A stretch of DNA of 64,000 bases from Ciona intestinalis (lineage: Eukaryota; Chordata; Ascidiacea; Phlebobranchia; Cionidae), in NCBI RefSeq assembly GCF_000224145.3, contig NW_004190420.2, positions 62,001 through 126,000 of the forward strand, written 5' to 3'. Within the stretch, counting starts at the first letter, position 1; the number at the start of each line of letters is the position of its first letter. The notes beneath the pieces were generated by a model. It did no database searches and had not been told where the DNA came from. It saw only the letters and a program-made list of their open reading frames with translations. A program made the position numbers and the translations under genes. Below are positions 46,669-59,136 of the stretch, in pieces.

Positions 46669-49600
46669 TTACAACTCTTCTTTCCTATTTTCCGCTTCTT
46701 CCTCTTCATCCTCATAATCCTCCTCGGGTTCCTCTTCAGGATCTTCATCTTCATAATTTAATCCTATCTTCTTATCAGTGCCTGGTCTTATATCAGTAGG
46801 GGAATATTGCGGTGCCCAGTATGCAAGCCACTCCTTCAATGCTCTGTTTATCACATCCTCAGTCAGGTTACTTGTGCTCACCTCATTTATTTCCTCAGAG
46901 TCTACAAGACCTGTGAAAATCTAGAAACAGAACAAAATTGTTGAATATATGCATGAGCTTGTTTTATACAACTGTTTTATCAGCAAGGTGGGTTGTTGTT
47001 GGTATACGGGTCTAATCAGTAGAAATAAGTTAGATTCAAACCATTTTAAATATCCAGTTAATATTGATGTACAATACTAAAATGTCCAAGTGTAAGAAGC
47101 TTTGGGCTTTTATTTAGTCACAGAAATATGTAATACGTCTTTCAACCTAACTTGGGTCAAAGAAAAACTTGAAAGAATAAACTACATTATTTATTAGCCA
47201 GTACCGAGCACAACGAGTCTTCTCCATAGTTAAAACACTGAATACTAAAGCAATGGTATGAAGGCCTTTTGAAGAAAAAATTACCTGGTTTGCAAAGTTG
47301 GTTGTACCGTGCAACATTTTGGTGTAAACATTTATCCATTTTTCCCTGGTTAAGGTTTCATACTGAGGTATGATGTTGTCTAAAATCATTTTCACTTCGT
47401 CATAAGATATGTAGGAATATTCGAACTTGTATGAGTTGGATGGTTCATGTGGTTCAACCTAAATATGAATAATACATCTGTAAACTTTATTTGTCAAACA
47501 GCTGAGATAAGTAGATTCATAAACCAAGCAATCCTTTGTAAAATGTTAAAAATTTCCAGTGCAAACTTGTCTCTAAAATCATAGTTAAAGTTTTTTTTAT
47601 ATTTGTTAATTTAAAAATTATACTGTGTGTTATTGAAAAAAGCAACCAAGAATATTAGTATAATTAGTCTAGAACAGCAATGGAGTTCACAGGCTTACGA
47701 TTTTTAAAAAACACAAATTGTGATCAAGAATGTAGCTTAGAGTTTCAGCAAATATTTAAAACTTAAAACATACTTCAAGTGCATAAGCTCTAAGTTGATC
47801 CCATGTTGCATTTTGAACTTCCTCCATTGTCAGTTTTCCATCTCCATTGGCATCGAGTACAGCAAGTGCCTGTAGGAATAATTGAATGAATGAATGAATG
47901 AATAAATGAATGTAACTTACTTTATCCTTGCGTGGCCAGAAAACGACAGTCTTAAACACGGGTGTTCTGTTTCATACACCTCGTGCCAGTCTAGGAGTTA
48001 CCAAGTACGTTATGGGGGAGTGAATAGTTAAAATGTAAACTTCTAAAAAGACCTTGCAATAACCTTATTTAGTGTAAAGCTACAAATAAGTGAGTGACCA
48101 ATATATCACTAAGTTGTTCTTAAAGTGTCGGCCATACATAAAACAAAAATTCCCCTTGAAAAATCACTTACAAAGTTACATTGGTGGTAACTTGTAAGCT
48201 GACACAAGGTGTATAAACACCCGTCTTATAGCAAATGTCATTTTCCGGCCATGCCTTCATGTAAAACGGTTGGTATGTATGTACAGGCCTGTATACAACA
48301 TAGGACAGATATGAAATACTTGCCATGGTACATATAGCAGAACAAATAAATAGAAATAGAAGTATCTTTACAACTTTCACATCCAAATATTTACCTTGTC
48401 ATAATTCCCAATACGAAGTTTTCCATCATCTTCATCTTGACCACCAGACAGCTCAGCAATGTTGTCAACCGTGAAATCCATTCCCGCTTCATTAAGATCC
48501 GCAATTGTTCGCATAAGCATTGGTCTAAACATTTGAATGTCAATTTATTGGTTGAGACATTTTTAAATCAACGTAATACCTTGTAAATCACCGAAAATCA
48601 ATCAAAAGATTTTTTTATTTTCACTACTTGTCAAGATTTATACTAAATTCTAAAAGATAAATTGCAAAAAAAACTTGTGATCAGAAGGGACAGGTAAACA
48701 CCTAAAATTCCTGGGTTAAAGTAATGTGTAATATAATCAAGGATAATTGTGGTAGTAACAATGAATCAGAGAGAACCCAATGTCTTTGGTTAAAATGCCT
48801 CAGGTTCAAGTTATCAAACACTTGAATATTAATTTAAAACATTAAGTCCAAATTTTAGGTTTATGTAGAGATTAAATTGTAAATAAATTTTGTTTAAGCA
48901 ACCTGTATTCTCCTTCAAAATCTCCATTTCCCATGGACATCATTCCTGTACCACACCATTTCCACATCACACCTGCCTCACTTAATGGTCTAGGTATTTT
49001 GTAATCTAAAACAGTTATAAAAATATCATTGAGTTTCTGTTTACAAGAAGGGTACCGGAATAAAATAGTTAAAAGTCATAAAAAAAACTGCAAAAAAGCT
49101 GATTTATTCTATTTTAGTTTATCCAGAATATTAAAATATTCTCTTTCCAAATGGCTGGGAAGTTAGAAGCTCATATACACACAATACATATAGGTTTAAG
49201 CACTTAATATTTCAAATAAAAGTAAAACAGTAACCTGTTTGGTCTGTGCAGTCCGAAACATCAATATGTTCAATTCCATCGAATCTGCTGAACAATATCG
49301 ACACAGCAAGATTTTGTTCTCCATTAGAATGAACCTGATGATAGTAACCTAAAATAACAAATGTTTGAGTCATATAAACAAACACAAAAATTGTCAGCAA
49401 ATCAAAAAAACTTTGAAAACAAATATGCACAGGGCTGTTTTTTTAGGAGAAGAAGGCAGTGCTTAGATGACATTAATGTAAGATATTACTTCAATGGTTA
49501 TCTTTTTGATGAATTATTCAGTTCTTCAATCCCCGGCTTGCCTACCTTGCCACACTAGTGGCCTAGTTTGGAACTTACTGGAAGTCATGCCAGAAAATTT

Positions 49601-51765
49601 GCAATTAAAATATAAAATTTCCTACTTTTAGGAAGGAACAAGCAGTCTCCAGCATTAATGGTGATGTTGGACCATGGAATTTTGGCAATATTTGGATGTT
49701 TGTAAAGATCAACCGCATCAACATCAACTTCTGAAAATCTGAGAGAAGAACGATTTATATTTAATTCATCACATCACTGTTGTTATTTGAATGATCAGTT
49801 AGACTCTGTTAGAGCATTTGTTTCCTAACTGACGAAACGGTTTAATGATTCTAAAAGTTTAAACATTGCATGTGCATGTTTCCGAGACCTTGGGCAAGAT
49901 ATTTAATGAAGATCTTAAAATTACTAAAATCCAGTAGACGCTACCAAACTTGCAGCATACAGAAAGATACCAGAAAGTCTGTCACTGAATTCACATACAT
50001 GTAACACGTGAGTAAGCAAGAGGTATGTATAATATGGTTCCTGTATTATAATTACTATCCTTGCCCCAGTACGCAGGCAGAATTAGGTGCCTCTCATTTT
50101 TTATTTTAAAAAAGTGTTAGCGTAAAAAATCAGATAAAAAAATAAAATATTGTGCTAAAAACATACCCTCCCACTTCATTTTCTGGTTCCCAGTGTTTAT
50201 GAATCCATTTCTCATATTTATATTCATACAATTTCCAGCTCTTTGTTCCGCGGTACAGGCAATTTAACTGGTTAAAAGCATCCTGTATGCAAATACAAGA
50301 GCTTAATGTATGGTGTAGACTGTAGAATATGCTGCTAACAAGTATCAATTAAAACAGTAACAAAATACACAAAATGTGTTCTAATTTAATACATCATAAT
50401 CTCAAAAGTTTGAAAACAGCGTTCCTCAACATTTCTTGATTTGTCTTTTAGAGACATGCTTAGATTTATTTATTGTTAGAGCTTAGATTTATTTATTGTT
50501 AGAGCTTAGATTTATTTATTGTTAGAGACATGCTTAGATTTATTTATTAGCATATGTAAAGAAATGCTATGCGAAGAGTTATGCTAGTGGCACCACAATA
50601 AACTACACTGCTTCCTCAACAAATTAGAAACTGAAGTGTCACTTTCCTGCCACATGCTGTACTGTGCATGTCATGTCGCAATGTGGCATTGTGGGAGGAT
50701 TGGTTAAGAAACCCTGTTTTCAACAAATATTCCTATATACCTTATGAATAACACTTCTTCCACCACCACCATTCCACCAAATATCAATCTCCACAAATCT
50801 TCTTCCCATCTCACCACATGCACCAAGTGAAGGAAGCACCCCCACTTCTTTAAACATAACTTCTGGTAGTTCAGACACCATGTACATGCTTGTATTAGGC
50901 AGGTGATAGTTGTCTACAAAGTGTGAGATTGTATCTCTTCCCAAGTATTTCACACCAACAGGAATTTTGCTGTTCTGTATGAAAAGCGTATGAATGGCAA
51001 ACTTGTTGGCCAATTATATTATAATGCCATAACAGTTTGTAATTACATGCCTGTGAGCTGTATGTGACCATTTATAATTTTTTGAGCTAACTATTGTTTT
51101 TATGTTGACTGAATATGCCTTGAAACTATCTTTTGTTTATACATTTGTTGGAGCTGGCAGGATATTGGCAGTAATTTTATTATGCAAGATGAAAAACACT
51201 AGTACAACTCAGCCATTAGTAGCATCCAGAAAATAGTTTAATTTGATTAACAGATAGTTGTGATAGAAAATCCGATTGCCAAAACAATAACAGTACAGAG
51301 TGACATAATAAAATAACATGATCACAAAACAGACACACAGATATTTTTATTTAAATTAAATAGCCAACCTTTTCCTTCTTTCCCTCAGTCCGAACTTCCA
51401 TAGTTCCATAATTCTCCTTGATATATTCATCTGTCCATAATTTAAACCCTGAGGTATCCAACATGGCACCTCGGAATATTGCGGCTTTACTTGGCTTCAC
51501 ATAGTTCTCATAAAAGTCGTATGGACGAGGAGCATTGTCTATCTGTAAGGAAAGCACAGTTTTATAATAATCTGGATTTTACACCGCATAAATTTACTAT
51601 TTTAAATTAATACAGTTTCTTATTAAAATTACTTACTGTAAATTCATCAATAGGCACTGTAGGTGGAGTTTGTTCTCCTAATGGCTTTAAGTGTCCAACA
51701 GGGTCTTGTGCTTTGATACAGTTAAAGACAACAACAAACAGAAAAATCAGCCTTAGGAAAAACAT
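46669..51765 (-). CDS. JmjC (cupin_8) EF-hand ER protein, paralogue C
   Basis: Minus-strand exons: 51765-51637, 51542-51369, 50974-50741, 50282-50167, 49738-49626, 49348-49235, 49005-48903, 48524-48395, 47869-47774, 47458-47285, 46920-46669; 544 residues. Signal peptide MFFLRLIFLFVVVFNCIKAQ; an in-frame ATG at 51816 would lengthen it, but 51765 gives the better leader. HxD (HKD), Lys +15 and distal His (SYYHQV) are kept. The canonical EF loop is DANGDGKLTMEE. The acidic tail ends ENRKEEL. Exons 2 and 3 are almost identical to paralogue B while exon 8 is not, suggesting gene conversion. A SINE tail lies about 14 bases before the exon 9 acceptor. Confidence 0.88.
47881..48015 (-). mobile_element. 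SINE 3' portion, in JmjC gene C intron 8
   Basis: Reverse orientation: the tail AATGAATGAATGAATGAATA is at the left, followed by TAACTTACTTTATCC and GCGTGGCCAGAAAACGACAG. The tail sits just upstream of the exon 9 acceptor on the coding strand. Confidence 0.75.
48120..48262 (+). mobile_element. worn SINE 3' portion, JmjC gene C intron 8
   Basis: GGCCATACATAAAACAAAAA through ACAAAGTTACATTGGTGG to ATTTTCCGGCCATGCC follows the SINE body with several changes. No ATTC tail is left. It is probably an older copy. Confidence 0.55.
50458..50549. repeat. minisatellite with 23-base unit
   Basis: Four copies of GCTTAGATTTATTTATTGTT plus AGA, starting at 50458, 50481, 50504 and 50532, in the intron between exons 3 and 4 of JmjC gene C. 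The last copy is set off by an extra GACAT. Confidence 0.8.
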
Positions 51766-52743
51766 ACCTAAAACTGTCTGTATGGCAAAACAATAAAACT
51801 TTATAACATAACTCAAAAATGCACCACCTCCAGTTTTATAATTAGTGAAATATTTTTGGAGTTTTAAAAATTAAAAATATTTATAAATTTTAAACCAAAA
51901 ATTACGTAATCTATCTGCTCATAAGTGATGATAGCAGGCAGAACATTTGATTTGCTGTCGCCATTATGCAGTAACAGGAAGTCACACAGGCGCCCATCTG
52001 AAGGAAGTCATTTGGGAGTTTAGGAACGTCGTCAGATGGTTTACCAATAGCTAATTTTCCTAGAACGTGACAGTTTAGTAAAAACCATTAAAAGCTGAAT
52101 ATTTAACTCTAATATTCAGGGCAAGTATATAAAACTATGCTATTTAATATTATTCAAGAAAACCCTGTTTGCTTAGCACTTTAAGTGCCCAAGCTTGGCA
52201 AACATTGTAAACTATCAAAGGTTCACTTTATTTGCACCTTCTCCACATAAAGTTTTAGTTGATTCTGCAAATATAATAAAAAGATACACATACAACCATA
52301 AAGAAAACTTAAAAAGTTTTTTTTTATTTAATTATCCAGCTGGGTATATAAATTGAATAGTTGGATATCATGTTTATTTGTATGGGTGTCCTATGTATAG
52401 CTATATCAGTTCAAAGTACTACAACCCTAGCCTTTATACAAACACGTTACAAACTATTCTCATTAGGAAACACGGCACATACCACAGAAAAGATTAACGT
52501 CTAAAATCGTTTTAGGAAAACGTGATACACCACACGTTCAACTTTCTTGCGCGGGGTTTCCCCCTGTTTTCCTTTTTTTCTTTTAATTAACCGCGCGCAA
52601 ACACAAGTTGTACTGTTTGCCTTTCAAAATTCAGACACGATTTTAATCGAAAATGTGCATATAATTGGTTAATTGTCATTAAAGGTTATAGGCTTTATTC
52701 ATAAATTCAGAAACTACTTGATGCTTGTGTTCAAGTAAGCTAA
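51766..52743. other. head-to-head interval between JmjC gene C and the glutamate receptor
   Basis: About 1 kb between divergent start codons; presumably carries both promoters. AT-rich, with a local pyrimidine run and CGCGC stretch near 52540-52610. No exon is seen. Confidence 0.5.
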
Positions 52744-55700
52744 ATGACTGCGGAATCAGCAAGTCGTTATGTCAGGACCGGGTTTTGCAGTTTTCTTTTG
52801 TTTTTTGTACTTTTGCCGTTTTGCATGTGTGAAGAAGCTACTATTGCTGAAATCGCCGTTATATATCCTGCTCCACGTAACCTAACATTTGAAAGCTCTA
52901 TGCAATGCGTCACGCAGTACATTAACGCGAACATTTTGCAAAATGTCACACTTCGTTTGCAAACAAACATCACAACTCTTGAATACGATCACACAGGAGT
53001 CAATGCATTTAAAGCTGGCCTAGCTCTTAACAAGAGAAGTGGAGTAATGGGTTTACTGGGTCCCATACATACGAACGATGTAACAGTACTTCACTCACAA
53101 ATTGCTGCAATGAACATTCCACAGATTGTTCCTATTTCACGCGTCACAACAAAGAGTTATATGTCCCATTTTCCCATGTTAGTAAAAATGACCAAGGGAT
53201 ATATGAATCAGGTATTAATTTAATCACAAATTCGCATTTTTAAATTGAATACAAGCTTATACATCGCTTCTACAGGTTTCCGCAATGGTGGATTTGATTC
53301 TTGAAATGCAGTGGAAAACTGTTGGCATCCTGATAGAGAACAGCGAGTATTATCGAGACATTTCTAGAAACTTCTACCCAAGTGTAAGAGCTGCTAACAT
53401 AACTGTAAGTTGCGTTTTATATCCTTCTAGTTATTATTCTAATAATTTAATATAACATGTACATGATATTTCTGTGTATAGCCTACAAAGTTTTGGATTT
53501 TTTGGTAATTGTATAATTTTACTGGAAAAGTTTTTTTTGCAAAAATTGTATAAAGATAAATCTGACAATAGAAAAATATTATGTAAATAACAGGTTTAAA
53601 TAACCCAGGTGAAGTTTTTCATTTCATTCAATGAAGTTGGCATTGGAGTAGCGGATACCAAAGAAGAAATGCAAACTATAAAAAAATCTGGTCAACGTGT
53701 TATTTTACTTTTAACAAGCGATAGATTGGTTAATTCTGTGCTTGATGAAGCTAAAAACTGTGGTCTTACCAACTCAGAATGGGTGTGGTTGTTATGGGCT
53801 GATATTGTTAATACTATGAAGGTGAAATTCATTTTTAATCATTTTGAATCTTACACAGTTTAATGTTGGAATTTTTACATTATTTTTAAGTATTTAATTT
53901 TACCACACAATTTACTGACGTATTGGTTGAATAGCAATTACCATAGTACTTGAAACAATACCTAGACAGAATAAAATCAAAATGGCAGTTGTAAATAAAT
54001 CGTTGGATTTAAACTATCTATACGTTCCAGGGTATGCAAAGTTTGGAAGTCCAATCAGGATTTGCATTGGTTCAAACATTCCCCTCTACAAATTTAAGTG
54101 AAACATTAAAAACTTGTGGTAAATATTAAATATATATATTATATATATTTGTATTTTAAAATGTGTTACACCCTTGCTTTATTACGCTACAAGTATAAAT
54201 ATCATTTGTTTTCCATTATATAACATTTATTGGAAAGATCAAATAAAGTTATTTTTCTAATATATTTTAAGTTAAACTATTTTTATACTTTCAGAGATTC
54301 CACATAACTTTGTATTTCGGAAATACATGGATAGTCTGTTTGCATTTGCCTATGGATTAAAATCATTGTTTAGTGAAAATAGAACATCTGTAAAGGCACC
54401 AACAGCAGGGATAAGTTAGTAGAAATTTTATTATAATTGCATTGCAGCAACCTTATTTATGGTAATTTCATTTGTACTGTACTGCTACCAAGTCACCATT
54501 ACCATAATCAGAGCTGTACTAATTTAGATAACAAAGCAAATAGTTCATTTTAATTTTAAAGTATTTTGCAACTACCAGAATGCCATTTTGTTAAACCTGT
54601 AATATCATAAAGCCTTCAAAGGCCGTGTTAGATACTGAACGAAATATAACCCTGATTTGCTACTTATCATAAGTTGTATTTAGAACTCACTTGACCAGTT
54701 ATTATTTATATTATAGGATGGGAAAATGGTCGACTATTCCTGGAACATATTCTTTCCAACCATCAGTACAATGAAGGAATTGCCAGTCACAAAATAGAGT
54801 TTGATGTTAAAACTGCAGAAGTTTTGTCAACACCCACGTTTGATGTGGTTCATTTGCATAATAGTTCATGCCAAACTGTGGGTAGGTTTTGTAAATTTAA
54901 AAAATTAAATTAAAGAAAAAGGGGGTTTATAGTAAAAAAAGTAATGTATAGTAAATAAAGAAAGTGGTGTTTTAAGTTTGATGTTTTTTTAAACCATGCT
55001 TATTTGGCATGATAACAGCCTAGTTTACTTTTTCTGTTATTTTCTAGAATTATATGCTATAAAAAAAGGCTGTCTGTAGAGGTAACTGTATTGGGCCTAT
55101 TACCTACCCACCTAAGGCATTACTGTTTAAACTAAAACCTTATGATTTTTTAAAGGTAATTGGTCAATGACTTCAAGATTAAGCATGAACAACCAAAGCA
55201 AATTAACTGCATTGAAAAACAATTCTTTTAACTTGAACAACATGCTTAAGAACAGTAAAATCCGTGTGATAACTATGAATGCACCTCCATTTGTGATGCA
55301 AGAAGATGAAAATGTATTGTAAAGTCTCGCTTGTACATAATATACTGCATCTTTTTTACTGTTCAGTCTTTTACTTATAGGTCGCCAACAATACATATAC
55401 TGGCTATTCGTTTGAATTGTTCAGGAAGTTGCAAGAAGATATCGGTTTCACATACGAAGTGTTGACTATGCCTTCTGGAGTGTTTGGCGCCCGTGACCCA
55501 TTATCTGGACAGTGGAACGGACTGATTGGTCAAATTGTAGATGGTCTTGCTGACATTGCAGTTGGCCCATTCACATTAACAGCTGAGCGTTCTAAAGCTG
55601 TCGATTTTACTGAAGTGTTTTATAAAGCGAGTATTTAGCATTAATTTTCATATTCCTATAGACGGTATACAGTAAGCTATGCATATGGTACCATAGCACA

Positions 55701-58700
55701 GCATACTGCATATATGAGATATGTGTCAAAAAATGAATGAATGAGTTTAACTTACTTTATCCTCGCGTGGCCGGAAAACGACAGTGGTTATCACACGGGT
55801 TTTAACACCTCGTGCCAGCTTACGAGTTACCATGTATGTTACTTTGTGGGTGATTATTTTTTTGGGATTTTTTCATTTTTTTATGTATGGCTGATATTTT
55901 AAACAACCCATTATTGACCACTGGGTTGGAGCAATTGCTGTTAAGTTTCTTGCCCAAGGACACATACGCCCACAATGGTAGCAGCAACGAGCCTTGAACC
56001 CATTACCTCTGGGTTACATGCAGGCGCGCTAACCGCCATACTACGGCGCCGTACAGAAAATTTATGTTTACAAACACAATAACACCTCACTGTTAGATTG
56101 TGCGACCCATGTCTTTGTTATGTAGGTATACCAGCTTAAACCATCTAAAACATATGCAAATTCATTACACAAAACGTTCAATTTAAAGCCAACTTAAACT
56201 ATTTAAAAACACATAAGCAAATTTATCAGCCATGTTTAAATTCAAAATTAAACCACAGACCAATCTTAAGTACATCATCGACATTCAAGCTGCTGGAGGA
56301 ATGATGTCCGGGTATGATCGTTATGGATTCCTTCGTCCTTTCACATGGACTCTGTGGCTCGTGATCGCAATTTGTGTTCTTGTGGTTGGCATCTTCTTTA
56401 CTCTCGTCTCACACCTTAGTCCGTACGGAGCTCACGGACATTATTTTCAAAGTGATGAAGCTGAAGCAGCCAACATCCGGATGGAAAGAAGAAGAAGTAG
56501 CGTGATTGGGGTTTCATCCTCTTCTTTATTCCGGAGGAGGTCATCTTCAATCTTCCCAAAGCAAGAGGTAAGTGTCAACAATATTTGTTTGTCTTTGTTT
56601 TCGTATTATATTTAAACTGTGAATGTTCCTTCGCAGAAGAATGAAAACAAACAGAGAGATTCAGTAAGAATAAAAAAGGAAGAGTCGAGAGACAGAAGCG
56701 TCGGTTGGTATTAATATAAGCTTAAGTATTACAAATTGCTATTGAGATGTAGACCTTGATCAGTGGTGGAGTTGAATAAGGTAATTTATAATCCCCCAAA
56801 AAGTGCAAGCTACTTGCCTAGAGATATTAAGCCAGTGTTATTCCCTCTAGTCAGACACAATTTAAGAACTTCTATGATTACATCTATAACTATATAACAG
56901 TGTTTGCAACGATATATAGCTAATAATAAAAACAACAGACAGACAGATTGCTTCCAAACCAAATGTAACTGATGATGATGAAAGTGATGAAGAGAGCAGA
57001 AGTAAAGCTCAGCGTCAGATGTCACTTAGCAATGCACTTTATTTCGCTTGTGCTGGTTTGTTATGGCAGAGTCCAGAGAGTGTCCCACGCGCACCGTCGG
57101 CACGAATTGTTGCAGCTATTTGGTACATGGTCGGCGTGATCATCGTAGCATCTTACACTGCGAATATGGTCACCTTCGTTTCTATTAAAATGTGAGGTTT
57201 GGTAGTAAAATGCAGATGTTAGTTTTTGAGGTTTACAACTAGTAGTGTGATCCTTATTTGTTTTAAATACAAAATCTAAGATCATCCCAAGGGAATGTGT
57301 TATGCTGATGGTTTCATTCTTTTCAGGTTTCCTGTAGTGTTTAACCATACCAACTTCATTTGTGAGATCGAATAAATGTTATTTTTGACTGGTCAAGATT
57401 TTTGCTGCTGTGGCTTTTGATTTTTTTTATTTCATATACTTGCAGCACAATACTCAATAACTTGTAGCATACTAGTTTTTCTGCAATGACATTTTCTTTA
57501 ATAGAGAAGCCTCACACTTGTTGAATGTTCGTGAACTGGTAGCTCAAACCCATGTTCCTCCAGGCACCATATCATCAAGCTCAGTTGAGACTTTATTGAA
57601 GACTTCACAGTATCCTATTGCTGAGAAACTTTATGATGCGATTCTGTTAGACCCACGTATGCCTGGTTATAAATGTATATAAACCTCTTTTTTAAATAAC
57701 ATGCTATATTTAATTAAGATCTATTTGACTTCGGCGTAAATGTTTTATTTAAAGCTTACTTTTAAAATTACTATGTATTCTATATAGTAGTGTGGGGGAA
57801 GATGGGATACCTTTTTATTCTATTTTCGCTGCCCATTTGGCAGTAATTAAAGAACATTCAAAGAATTATAAAACCATATTCCCCTGACACCCTTAGGTTG
57901 CTGTTAATTGTTTAAAACACGAATATTTGGATATTATAGGCTAAATCAGGATATTTGGATATTATAGGCTAAATGTGTCTTATCTTTCCCTACCTCACTA
58001 TATTATTAATGTGCTATAAGACTTCCATAGAAAAGGTCCAATTTTTAACTTAAATCACATTGGTTTGTATTAAGTTTAACACATTCCCCTTTGAAGATCA
58101 CACACTGCAGCCGAATCAAGAAAAAGCATTAGAGCAAGTGAGGATTGGTAAGCTTGCTTTTGTATGGGAAGGAGCCTTGTTGGACCATGCTGCCTTGGAA
58201 TCTGATTGTCATTTAAAAACAGTTAAACTGGGATTTGGACCGACATCATATGCATTTGTTCTGAAACAGGGATCGCCATACAGAGGTGATTTTAATCTTT
58301 GGTATAGATTTAAATGTTTTAGTGGCTTATTTACCAGGATATGAATCACTATCCATAAAATATAACTCTTCTTACTTTCTTTGTAATAACTGTAAATATA
58401 ATTTCAGAGGAACTATCAAAGCACATAAAAATTCTTGCCAAAAACGGATACCTTGATGAACTGAACAAAAAATACTTCTCTCAGACTTGCAGCCATGGTA
58501 ATTAATTATGTTACGACCTCAAAATCAAAACTAACAAAGCTTAACAGGTTTGGCAGAAGACGACAGTAATTCTGTGACCGCAATAAGCTGGTTAAGTCTC
58601 ATTGGTGTTTTGGATTTATTATTGCTCTCTGCTGCTCTGAGTGTCATAGTTCTTCTATTTGAGTGGATCGTGGCTTCGATTTCTGATATCGACAAAACAA

Positions 58701-59136
58701 ATCCTAGAGCACCTGCTACTTTCTCTAGAGCATTTGCAGCCAGGTGGAGAAGAATGGTACAAGATGCTAAGAGGAACTGGCTCCCATTTAAACATGCGCG
58801 TCTTCATTGGAACAAGTGAGGCAATGTTACAACTACAACAAACTCAATGTTAACTTTTGGTTTTAGTTTTTCATTTAGAATTGCAGGAAAAAAACTAAAT
58901 GTTTCATAAACCTAATCAAAATAGTGCTGTCACGGATATGTATAAACATGCTACATAAATTTCGTTGCAGTAAGATGGGAAAGAAAGAAGTTCCAGTTGT
59001 CAATGCAATTGAACCTGATCAGTGGAAACGGTATACAACTTCAACTGATGCCATAAACCTCAAACCTGGTCAATCAATTTCTAATCCAGAACTGTTTGAG
59101 AATGACCTTCAAGATTCTCTGCGTCTTCATGAATAG
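52744..59136 (+). CDS. ionotropic glutamate receptor subunit, divergent NMDA-like
   Basis: Exons: 52744-53211, 53276-53404, 53609-53821, 54031-54118, 54295-54414, 54717-54881, 55156-55313, 55381-55630, 56230-56567, 56637-56703, 56939-57191, 57505-57656, 58097-58285, 58408-58497, 58548-58815, 58971-59136; 3,114 nt, 1,037 residues. Signal peptide, amino-terminal domain, ligand-binding S1 (FELFRKLQEDIGFTYEV; GPFTLTAERSKAVDF with the ligand carboxylate-binding Arg), M1, an unusually long cytoplasmic loop, pore helix SLSNALYFACAGLLWQ, M3 (VASYTANMVTFV), S2 (SSSSVETLL; AFVWEGAL), M4 and a short tail. The pore helix and SSV motif resemble GluN1, but the Asp of NMDA subunits is Glu here, as in AMPA and kainate receptors. 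Class (NMDA or epsilon) is unsettled. The exon at 56939 could start at 56947 if exon 10 is skipped. A SINE sits in the intron after S1. Confidence 0.88.
55727..56053 (-). mobile_element. full-length tRNA-derived SINE, in glutamate receptor intron
   Basis: Reverse orientation. The tRNA-like head at the right (GGCGGTTAGCGCGCCTGC, then GGGTTCAAGGCTCG as a B box) is followed by a central part with GTGTCCTTGGGCAAGAAAC and the shared body, ending in a GAATGAAT tail at 55733. Like the copy at 60228, it has head and tail. Confidence 0.85.
57327..57375 (+). CDS. possible alternative terminal exon of the glutamate receptor
   Basis: An acceptor (CATTCTTTTCAG) joined to the phase-2 donor of the M3 exon reads MFPVVFNHTNFICEIE then stop. 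AATAAA overlaps the stop at 57371-57376. The product would end just after M3, lacking S2 and M4. Speculative. Confidence 0.3.
57781..58003. mobile_element. TIR MITE with internal tandem duplication
   Basis: Left end TATATAGTAGTGTGGGGGAA; right end GTGTCTTATCTTTCCCTACC then TCACTATAT. Inside, GATATTTGGATATTATAGGC is present twice in tandem. It lies in the receptor intron between two S2 exons and shares its inner sequence with the copy at 14954. Confidence 0.7.
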
